Positions 1 through 6,632 of a stretch of DNA of 14,870 nucleotides are shown in pieces; the stretch's first letter is position 1; each line of letters starts with the position of its first letter. The DNA is taken from the NCBI GenBank assembly GCA_035384605.1, contig DAOOIV010000123.1:1-14870 (forward strand), read 5' to 3'. The position numbers and the translations under genes were made by a program. The notes beneath the pieces were generated by a model. That model was given only the letters and a program-made list of their open reading frames with translations, did not search any database and was not told the DNA's origin. The stretch is from Phycisphaerae bacterium (GTDB lineage: Bacteria; Planctomycetota; Phycisphaerae; UBA1845; PWPN01).

Positions 1-70
1 TATCCATGGATATGGCAGGTACGAAGCGGCAGACGATTTCGGCAAGTCTCCGCCGCCTTCGCGGCTCCAC
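1..70 (-). CDS. Possible N-terminus of a protein cut by the left edge
   Basis: A GTG at 70 opens a minus-strand frame that stays open for 23 codons to the window edge and begins V-E-P-R-R-R-R-R-L-A-E-I-V. A purine-rich stretch (GGAGGGG, about 76-88) lies just upstream and could serve as a ribosome binding site. It would be the next gene after queD, 40 bases downstream. The visible residues do not look like QueE, the missing member of the pathway. With so little sequence, chance openness is quite possible. Confidence 0.2.
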   Translation of the reverse strand, partial: MEPRRRRRLAEIVCRFVPAISMD

Positions 71-110
71 CCCCCCTTCCCCTCCAACCTCAAACCTGAA
101 CCCCGAACCC
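69..110 (-). repeat. Degenerate G-rich heptamer tandem tract
   Basis: Directly after the queD stop the minus strand reads as successive seven-base units: GGGTTCG, GGGTTCA, GGTTTGA, GGTTGGA, GGGGAAG, then GGGGGGT. The tract has four runs of three or more G, so a G-quadruplex is conceivable, although one loop would be 18 bases long. It has no U-tract and is not a canonical terminator. Confidence 0.45.
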
Positions 111-533
111 TCAGATACTCACCTCCGCCCGGCAGTTTTCGGTCTCGGCAAGAACGACCCGCACCAACCGAACACCCGTGCCCGCGAGTTGCTCCGGCCC
201 GACGACGTCCAGCAAGTACCGGGCCAGGTTCTCCGCCGTCGGGTTGACCTCCATCACAAAGAGCTTCTGCCCCGAGACCAGAGCCATCGCATCAAGCACC
301 TCCCGGTCGTCTTTGCTACAGATGAACCCGTGGTCCCAATGTTGGTCGATCCAGCCGCCGAGTCGATCTCTTAGTACGCTGAAGTCCATCACCCGGCCGA
401 GGCTGTCGAGCTGCTCGGCAGTGGCGTGGAACTCGACCGTGTAGTTGTGCCCGTGAACATGGGCGCACTTGCCCTCATGTTGCCGCAGGCGGTGACCGGC
501 GCTGAATTGAATGGTGCGAACGATCGTGGTCAT
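111..533 (-). CDS. queD: 6-carboxy-5,6,7,8-tetrahydropterin synthase (QueD)
   Basis: QueD converts 7,8-dihydroneopterin triphosphate to 6-carboxytetrahydropterin, an early cytoplasmic step of 7-deazaguanine (queuosine) synthesis. The 140-residue product has the expected PTPS/QueD layout: zinc ligand His14 in FSAGHRL, probable nucleophile Cys23, the HVHGH motif with His27 and His29, the MDFSVLRD segment, the PTAENLA motif and a C-terminal ETENCRAEV. I start at the ATG at 533. The same frame is open to 623, but the extra 30 residues are Arg/His/Pro-rich and are the queF 3' end read in another frame. The ATG overlaps the queF stop (ATGA), which indicates translational coupling. Family membership is secure. 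A PTPS-type function is a minor alternative, made unlikely by queC and queF next door. Confidence 0.93.
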   Translation of the reverse strand: MTTIVRTIQFSAGHRLRQHEGKCAHVHGHNYTVEFHATAEQLDSLGRVMDFSVLRDRLGGWIDQHWDHGFICSKDDREVLDAMALVSGQKLFVMEVNPTAENLARYLLDVVGPEQLAGTGVRLVRVVLAETENCRAEVSI

Positions 534-922
534 GACGGTCGGTGCCGGTTGTCTCCTCGCTCGGCGGTGGCGGTGACGCGGATGCCGCCGCGGGGGTTGA
601 ATTGCCCCCTCACCCGCAGCCACAACGGCCGGATCTGCTCGAAGAGGTCGGAGGCGATCCTGTCAACCAGGCTCTCGTTGAACCCCGGCTCGCTGCGATA
701 CTTCCACAGGTATAGCTTGAGCGACTTGGTCTCGACCAGAAATCGCCCGGGTACATACTCGATGATGATTTGCCCGAAGTCCGGCTGACCGGTCACCGGG
801 CACAGCGACGTGAACTCCGAGCACTCCAGGCGCACGGTCATCGGCTGGCCGGACCATTCGATCAGGTCCACCTTCTCCGTCGGCTGGTTCGACGGTTTCC
901 CCAGATGGTGCAGTCCGTCCAT
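530..922 (-). CDS. queF: NADPH-dependent 7-cyano-7-deazaguanine reductase (QueF)
   Basis: QueF reduces the nitrile of preQ0 to the primary amine preQ1 in the cytoplasm, committing the pathway to queuosine in tRNA. The 130-residue product is the short, unimodular QueF type. Cys41 in TSLCPVTGQPD is the thioimide-forming nucleophile, and Asp48 follows at the usual +7 spacing. The substrate-binding motif VETKSLKLYLWKYR begins at residue 63. The C-terminal FNPRGGIRVT segment is also typical. The start at 922 lies 36 bases after the queC stop, and the 3' end overlaps queD by four bases, so the three genes read as one operon. QueF indicates that this organism makes preQ1, hence queuosine, rather than only preQ0. 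Confidence 0.95.
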   Translation of the reverse strand: MDGLHHLGKPSNQPTEKVDLIEWSGQPMTVRLECSEFTSLCPVTGQPDFGQIIIEYVPGRFLVETKSLKLYLWKYRSEPGFNESLVDRIASDLFEQIRPLWLRVRGQFNPRGGIRVTATAERGDNRHRPS

Positions 923-958
923 CCTCGTGCTCCTGCCGGTCGCCCAAACCCGGCTAAC

Positions 959-1615
959 CTATTGTCCGCGATACACCGTCCGATCTGCAATACCGGCTTT
1001 CTGGAACGCTTCCCGCCGTTCCACGCATGTCCCGCAGGTGCCACAGTGAAGCTCTCCGCCCCTGTAGCACGACCATGTCCGCTCGAAGGGCACGCCGAGC
1101 TCCGCCCCAATACGGACAATATCGGCTTTGCTCTTGCCTACGAACGGCGCCAGCAACTCGATCGGCCGCCAGTCGCACAACCGAGCAACGCTGCGAACCG
1201 CCTCCACAAAAACCGGCCGGCAATCAGGGTAGATGGTGTGGTCGCCCGCGTGGGCCGCGTAAGCAACGGCGTCGTACCTCAGGCTCACCGCCCACCCGAT
1301 CGCCACTGAAAGCATGATCATGTTGCGGTTCGGCACGATGGTGGCCTTCATCGTCTCGTCGGTGTAATGGCCGCTGGGGACCGGGATCGAGTCAGTCAGG
1401 GCACTTCCGGCCAGCAGCGACCGCAAACCCCTCAGGTCGGCAACGCGGTATTCGACGCCCACATCGCGACAGATGGCCTGCCCCGCGTCGAGTTCCCGCC
1501 GGTGTCGCTGCCCGTAGTCGACTCCCAGGCAGCGCACTTCATGACCTTCGGCGCGCAGCTTGTACAGCAACACCGTCGAATCCAACCCGCCGCTGTGGAT
1601 CAACACAATCCGCAT
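959..1615 (-). CDS. queC: 7-cyano-7-deazaguanine synthase (QueC)
   Basis: QueC is an ATP-dependent ligase that converts 7-carboxy-7-deazaguanine and ammonia to preQ0. The 218-residue protein opens with the PP-loop ATP-binding motif SGGLDST (residues 8-14). It has the conserved GHYTDETMKATIVPNRN segment (82-98) and a C-terminal zinc site formed by Cys183, Cys191, Cys194 and Cys197 (the HCGTCGTC run). Length is normal for the family. The ATG at 1615 begins directly with MRIVLIHSGG, as QueC proteins do, although only a weak purine-rich sequence lies upstream. It is the first gene of the queC-queF-queD cluster. QueE, which makes its substrate, is not in the window. Confidence 0.95.
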   Translation of the reverse strand: MRIVLIHSGGLDSTVLLYKLRAEGHEVRCLGVDYGQRHRRELDAGQAICRDVGVEYRVADLRGLRSLLAGSALTDSIPVPSGHYTDETMKATIVPNRNMIMLSVAIGWAVSLRYDAVAYAAHAGDHTIYPDCRPVFVEAVRSVARLCDWRPIELLAPFVGKSKADIVRIGAELGVPFERTWSCYRGGELHCGTCGTCVERREAFQKAGIADRTVYRGQ

Positions 1616-1699
1616 GACCGCTCAGAACGCTGTTGCCCGTCCTCCAGGGCGGCCGAGCCTCACCCGTGGCCAAACCCACCAGGCAACATCCGCATTCGT

Positions 1700-1728
1700 A
1701 CAATACGAGGCCGGTCCTGCGTTTTCCA
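1700..1728 (-). promoter_or_regulatory. Weak candidate promoter for queC-queF-queD
   Basis: In the 145-base gap upstream of queC the minus strand has TGGAAA (1728-1723) and TATTGT (1705-1700) separated by 17 bases, matching the sigma-70 consensus at four of six positions each. The leader would be about 75 bases. No preQ1 riboswitch-like structure was evident. Such matches are common by chance, and co-transcription with the 634-residue gene upstream is equally possible. Confidence 0.2.
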
Positions 1729-1760
1729 GCGGTGTCGCAGGGGATCAGGCCGCCAGTCAA

Positions 1761-3665
1761 TCAGGTACGCCAATGAACGGCACAACCGCCAGCATCAAAG
1801 GTGGATACTCGCCCTCGATCGGAAGCAACCTGTTCAACGCATGCACGTAGGCCCAAGTAGGGAGTGGTCAGAATGGGAGCAGTACCGTCGAACAAGACCC
1901 CTTCGCCATCATCGACGGCGCTCAGTATCGTCGCCTGCCTGGCATGGCGGGCGATATCAGACCCCCTGGGGAACACGATCGGATCGAGCGTGGAAGCGGG
2001 CTTCTGCTTGGAATCGAATCCGCGAAACGCCCCGGCCAAAGCAATCGTCTGTTGAAGCATCGGAATGTAATGGTCGTAGATGCCCCGCGAAAACCCGCCT
2101 GGCGGCATGTACAGCAGGAAACACGCGTCGGGCGAGACACCCCGCACTGCTTCCTTGTATGCGGCGGTCTCAATCACCGATGGCCCCGGCCGTTCGGCAG
2201 CCTCGATCGCGTCCTTGAGCAGTTGCGGGTTCATCGTGATCAGCACCTCGTTGTCGAACACCGCGAAGTAAATCGTGAAATACATCACGTTGATGCTGAT
2301 GACTGTTCGGCCGAGAACAGTCGAGGTGTGAGGTTGCACCGGCCCAATCGCGAAGGTCTGCAAGGCTTCCTTGAATGCCGCTGCATCGCGAACCTCCGAA
2401 ATGACAACCGCATTGCTCAGCGGGAACACGTCGGCTATCGGAAAGCTGCCGTAGCGCCCCGGCATGCGGTAGATCAGGTACCGCGGCCCGAGTTCCTTGA
2501 GCACGGGCTGAAACGGCATCTCGAACATCGGCGCCTGCATGATGCTCTTCTCATCAGCACCAAACAGGTGCATGAAGATCGTGGGAAGGAACGCCATGAG
2601 GCTGCAGGCGTCGTAGACACCGGTGGTAAACCCACTGGAGTCCGCCGGTACACGTTTGAGCCAGGCCTCGTTGATGCGGGCCGTGCGGCTGTCCTTAAAG
2701 AGCCCGTATCGCTCCGGGCCGATCCGCCAGTAATGCCGGTTGCGATAGTGATCCTTCTCAATGAAGGTTGCACCGGCCACGGCGTCCAGGCTGTGCCACG
2801 ACACCTGCTTCCACATCCCCTGATGATCCATGCCGTCGACCTTGCGCCACCAAGGCCGTAGGTCATAGTAGTACATCGCGATCGGTTGCCGTTGTTGCCC
2901 CTTGAAGAGCGGTCCGATCGATGTCTGAAACAGCTCGGAACGATCGAGCGAGCGTGCCGGAGCGGACGATTCCGCCGCCCATCGGGCCGCGCCCGCCCCC
3001 ACGGCCCAGTAGCATTGTTCGTTGTTCCAGGCGGTGTGCAGGCCCGTGCCGGTCTTCTCCAACACGTCGAAGGTCAGGGATCCGATCTTCTCCTTTTCCA
3101 ATTCCGCCTCGGCCGCCTCCTTGAGCGCCCCGATTGCTTTGCCATAGAGTTCCCCGAACGCCGCCTTGCCCTGCGGGCCGGGAGTGATGATCGCGAAGTT
3201 CTGGGTTCCGGGTTTGGCCGTTTTTCCTTGCTCCTCCTCTTCTTCACTCGACTGGGTCTCGCCCCCCGGTATCGGCCGCGTGACCATCACGAGTCGGTCG
3301 TGCAACGCCGACAGCAGAAACTGAAAGAAAGGAGACGCCGGATGCGACCGCTCGCCGGCAGTCTTGAATGCCTTGAAGAAGGCTTGTATCTGCGGGTCCT
3401 CGATGGCCTCCAGGGCCTGGGTGCCGGCCAGTTGGGGTTTCAGTTCCTCCCAGCCCATTCGAAACACATAGGCCGTGGTGTCATCGCCCAACCGCTGAAT
3501 CTCAGGCAGCTTCGAGATTGCTGATGTTTGTGTCAAACGGGCGGCCGCATCCTGTGCCTCAGCCCGGGGTGTTGCGGACAAAAGCAGGCCGGCAAGCAGC
3601 ACATGGGTCACTGCTGATACCAAGACATGGCGCGCAGAAACAACCAGTCCAAACATAGATGACAT
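1761..3665 (-). CDS. Exported protein of unknown function (634 aa)
   Basis: I do not recognise this protein with confidence. It begins with a hydrophobic segment (about residues 12-32) and an Ala-rich stretch ending A-E-A before Gln38, which looks like a Sec signal peptide, so the mature protein is probably periplasmic. A run of five Glu (141-145) in a low-complexity linker follows an N-terminal helical part. The remainder is a mixed alpha/beta sequence with Trp/Tyr-rich patches (YYYDLRPWWRKVDGM) and segments such as DAAAFKEALQTF and EVLITMNPQLLKDAIEAAE. These recall the large DUF3352-like exported proteins of planctomycetes, but that is only a resemblance. The start at 3665 is supported by GGAG eight bases upstream. 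It is followed on the same strand by queC, 145 bases away. Confidence 0.8.
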   Translation of the reverse strand: MSSMFGLVVSARHVLVSAVTHVLLAGLLLSATPRAEAQDAAARLTQTSAISKLPEIQRLGDDTTAYVFRMGWEELKPQLAGTQALEAIEDPQIQAFFKAFKTAGERSHPASPFFQFLLSALHDRLVMVTRPIPGGETQSSEEEEEQGKTAKPGTQNFAIITPGPQGKAAFGELYGKAIGALKEAAEAELEKEKIGSLTFDVLEKTGTGLHTAWNNEQCYWAVGAGAARWAAESSAPARSLDRSELFQTSIGPLFKGQQRQPIAMYYYDLRPWWRKVDGMDHQGMWKQVSWHSLDAVAGATFIEKDHYRNRHYWRIGPERYGLFKDSRTARINEAWLKRVPADSSGFTTGVYDACSLMAFLPTIFMHLFGADEKSIMQAPMFEMPFQPVLKELGPRYLIYRMPGRYGSFPIADVFPLSNAVVISEVRDAAAFKEALQTFAIGPVQPHTSTVLGRTVISINVMYFTIYFAVFDNEVLITMNPQLLKDAIEAAERPGPSVIETAAYKEAVRGVSPDACFLLYMPPGGFSRGIYDHYIPMLQQTIALAGAFRGFDSKQKPASTLDPIVFPRGSDIARHARQATILSAVDDGEGVLFDGTAPILTTPYLGLRACVEQVASDRGRVSTFDAGGCAVHWRT

Positions 3666-3673
3666 GGCGCGTT

Positions 3674-3677
3674 CTCC
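3674..3677 (-). promoter_or_regulatory. Ribosome binding site of the 634-aa exported protein
   Basis: The minus strand reads GGAG here, eight bases before the ATG at 3665. This favours that ATG over the in-frame Met three codons later. Confidence 0.55.
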
Positions 3678-3740
3678 AATCGCTGAATGTTGCTCCCCTT
3701 GAACTTGGGCGACCTGACGCCCGCCGCCCGACGGGTTCGC

Positions 3741-3746
3741 ATTCTA
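3741..3746 (-). promoter_or_regulatory. Candidate -10 element upstream of the 634-aa gene
   Basis: TAGAAT on the minus strand matches TATAAT at five of six positions and would give a leader of about 70 bases. TTTCGA lies at a suitable -35 distance but is a poor match. A better TTGACC lies 23 bases upstream, which is too far for a normal spacer. Confidence 0.25.
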
Positions 3747-4067
3747 CCGCCAGCATCTTGTTCTCGAAAGGTCAATACCTGTCACATGTTGGTTGCGATA
3801 ACCAGCAGGCAGCAGTGTCGAGCGGGAACCGGGTCCGCGGCCAATTCGGTGCGGCTGGTCCATGGTTCCTCCAGGGGGCTCTTTCAAAACCGCGACCGCA
3901 CCCGCCCTGTGCAGCCTTGGCGAAACAGGAAAGGACCAGTCCCCCCGTAGCGATGCCGCTTCGCGCTCCTGCCTTGCCCTTGTCCCGCTTGTGGGAGTCG
4001 GTCCGGGGCCCCCCGCTTACCGGCTTCGCCGTGGCGAGCGCTCGAGCCTGTGAAGGAGCCGCCCACA

Positions 4068-4086
4068 GTACCGCGACCCGCGGTAC
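4068..4086. repeat. Perfect 8-bp hairpin
   Basis: GTACCGCG (4068-4075), loop ACC, then CGCGGTAC (4079-4086). There is no T-tract on either side, so it is not a classical terminator. It sits 17 bases left of the long inverted repeat and may belong to the same element. Confidence 0.5.
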
Positions 4087-4103
4087 CGATTGACAGAATA
4101 AAA

Positions 4104-4195
4104 GGAACGGGACAGGCTTGCGTCCCGGTTTCCTTCCAGGTACTCATCTGCCCTTGGGGATGATGAATCCTCGGGAAACAAGCCCGTCCCGTTCC
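4104..4195. repeat. Long inverted repeat, REP/MITE-like element
   Basis: The left arm GGAACGGGACAGGCTTG (4104-4120) pairs with CAAGCCCGTCCCGTTCC (4179-4195), 16 of 17 bases, around a 58-base centre that contains smaller palindromes (CATCTGCCCTTGGGGATG at 4145-4162). The GGGACAGGC core flanked by A-rich sequence resembles the short palindromic repeats scattered between genes in many bacterial genomes. It follows the 3' end of recA. No transposase is in it, so any mobility would depend on an enzyme encoded elsewhere. Confidence 0.6.
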
Positions 4196-4291
4196 CATCA
4201 AGGACGCACGGGGCCGGTGCCAGAGCCGCACCCGCCCGTGCCCTACGCGATCGCCCACCGAATCCCTGCCGTCGCGTCACGTCACCATCAT

Positions 4292-5437
<1,146 letters not shown>

Positions 5438-5484
5438 GATTCGTGCGTCCTGAAAAAGTACCTCGATTCGCCAATGACGATGAC

Positions 5485-5512
5485 AGTATACAACGCATCG
5501 TAAGTTAGGCAA
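5485..5512 (-). promoter_or_regulatory. Candidate recA promoter
   Basis: The minus strand has TTGCCT (5512-5507), a 16-base spacer and TATACT (5490-5485), matching the sigma-70 consensus at four and five of six positions. Transcription would start near 5478, giving a leader of about 40 bases to the ATG at 5437. I found neither a CTGT-N8-ACAG nor a GAAC-N4-GTTC LexA box. Confidence 0.5.
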
Positions 5513-5524
5513 GCGTTTGGTTAG

Positions 5525-5534
5525 GAAAATTTTC
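5525..5534. promoter_or_regulatory. GAAAATTTTC palindrome upstream of recA
   Basis: A perfect ten-base AT-rich palindrome lies 12 bases upstream of the predicted recA -35. It could be an UP-like element or an operator. AT-rich palindromes of this length also occur by chance, but this one stands out in GC-rich surroundings. Confidence 0.3.
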
Positions 5535-5700
5535 GGTTTTTTGACGCCTGCAAATTCACACGAGGGTTACCGCCAACCAGAACAATAGGAGCGATCAACT
5601 ATAACTCCTTTATTCAAGGCATTTTATCGCACTCTACGAGCGGCTTCATCGGGTGCTCTTGTGAAGCTGACATCCGTATGCCCAGGAGCGATTCCCCGTC

Positions 5701-5706
5701 TATAAT
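5701..5706 (+). promoter_or_regulatory. Perfect TATAAT -10 element of folP
   Basis: TATAAT ends seven bases before the A of the ATG at 5714, so the predicted transcription start falls on or beside the start codon. No convincing -35 is seen; the best hexamers at 16-17 base spacing match three of six. No Shine-Dalgarno sequence lies between this hexamer and the ATG. Confidence 0.5.
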
Positions 5707-5713
5707 GTGCCCC

Positions 5714-6574
5714 ATGATGTCCCAGCAGGTGCTCCACATCAAAGGCAGACCGCTCGTTCGCGGGGCAGGACCCTTCGTGTTCGGAGTGCTCAACGTCACA
5801 CCCGACTCATTCAGCGACGGCGGCAGGTATGCCCGCGCTTCAGAGGCCATCGAGGCGGGCGTCAGAATGGCCGAAGAAGGCGCCGACGTGATCGATATTG
5901 GCGGCGAGTCAACCCGCCCCGGAAGCCAACCTGTGCCCGCAGACGAGCAGATTCGCCGGACCCGGCCGGTGATCGCTGAATTGGCCCGGCAGTTCGGCTC
6001 CCGGGGCCCGTCCATCTCCGTCGACACTCGGCTGGCCGAAGTGGCCCGGGCTGCGGTGGATGCCGGTGCGACCATCATCAACGACATCACGGCGCTGCGC
6101 GACGACCAGGCCTTGGCACCCTTGGCCGCCTCCACCGGCGTCGGGGTGATCCTCATGCACATGCAAGGCACACCGGCCACCATGCAGCAATGCCCGACCT
6201 ACCGAAACGTTGTTGCCGAGATCCGCCAGTTCCTGGCCGAGCGTATCGTCGCCGCAACCACCGCCGGAATCCCGCTTGAGCGACTCGTCGTCGATCCGGG
6301 CATCGGCTTTGGAAAGACCACGACCCATAACCTCGAAATCCTGCGCCGTGCGGGCGAGTTCCGCGATTTGGGCGTCCCGGTACTTATAGGCCCGTCCCGC
6401 AAACGATTTATAGGAGAGGTACTGGGTATTCCCGAACCGATCAAACGCTTGTACGGCACGCTGGCGGCCGTGGCGGCCTGTGTCCTGGCCGGCGTCGAAT
6501 GCGTCCGGGTCCATGATGTCGCTGCCTGCCGCCAAGTGGCCGACCTGTGCGCGGCGATCCGGTCCGCCGGTTGA
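5714..6574 (+). CDS. folP: Dihydropteroate synthase
   Basis: FolP condenses 6-hydroxymethyl-7,8-dihydropterin pyrophosphate with p-aminobenzoate in folate synthesis and is the sulfonamide target. From the ATG at 5714 the protein is 286 residues, and the family motifs appear in order: NVTPDSFSDGG (27-37), DIGGESTRPG (61-70), Asp104 in ISVDTR, NDITALRD (123-130), LMHMQGTP (147-154), DPGIGFGKT (194-202), GPSRKRF (226-232) and a C-terminal RVHDV (265-269). The TIM-barrel is complete. In-frame ATGs exist at 5678, 5705, 5714 and 5717. I prefer 5714 (or 5717) because the earlier ones lie inside or before the TATAAT at 5701-5706. It is divergent from recA and is followed after 58 bases by the HEAT/DUF4375 gene. 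Confidence 0.95.
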   Translation: MMSQQVLHIKGRPLVRGAGPFVFGVLNVTPDSFSDGGRYARASEAIEAGVRMAEEGADVIDIGGESTRPGSQPVPADEQIRRTRPVIAELARQFGSRGPSISVDTRLAEVARAAVDAGATIINDITALRDDQALAPLAASTGVGVILMHMQGTPATMQQCPTYRNVVAEIRQFLAERIVAATTAGIPLERLVVDPGIGFGKTTTHNLEILRRAGEFRDLGVPVLIGPSRKRFIGEVLGIPEPIKRLYGTLAAVAACVLAGVECVRVHDVAACRQVADLCAAIRSAG

Positions 6575-6586
6575 CCGTCGCCCACC

Positions 6587-6619
6587 CGCCAGAGTCAAAT
6601 AAGCGGCAGAACTCTGGCG
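6587..6619 (+). repeat. 9-bp hairpin in front of the HEAT-protein gene
   Basis: CGCCAGAGT (6587-6595) and ACTCTGGCG (6611-6619) are perfect inverted repeats with a 15-base loop, lying between the folP stop and the next gene. The right arm ends one base before the GGAGAGG ribosome binding site. With no T-run it is unlikely to be an intrinsic terminator. It may modulate translation or protect the folP 3' end. Confidence 0.45.
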
Positions 6620-6620
6620 A

Positions 6621-6627
6621 GGAGAGG
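6621..6627 (+). promoter_or_regulatory. Ribosome binding site of the HEAT/DUF4375 gene
   Basis: GGAGAGG lies five bases before the ATG at 6633. It selects that ATG over the in-frame GTG at 6627, which overlaps the site. Confidence 0.65.
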
Positions 6628-6632
6628 TGACC

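Larger units (their letters stand above)
3666..4291. other. Intergenic stretch between recA and the exported-protein gene
   Basis: No gene is supported in these 626 bases. Several overlapping frames exist on both strands, but none has a believable start or a recognisable protein. The stretch holds the upstream region of the 634-aa gene, a GGACCAGTCC-type segment near 3935, a perfect hairpin at 4068-4086 and a long inverted repeat at 4104-4195. It looks like a site where small repetitive elements have accumulated. Confidence 0.6.

Noticed and set aside
3741..3776. TTGACC with TAGAAT as a full promoter for the 634-aa gene
   Set aside because: The spacer would be 23 bases, outside the usual 16-18 range. 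Only the -10 was kept, at low confidence.
3884..4258. Minus-strand 124-residue frame downstream of recA
   Set aside because: It runs through the inverted-repeat element and encodes Arg/Gly-rich low-complexity sequence. It is a typical spurious frame in repeats.
5641..5713. Longer FolP starts at 5678 or 5705
   Set aside because: These would place coding sequence inside or upstream of the TATAAT. The added residues (MPRSDSPSIMCP) are not typical of FolP.
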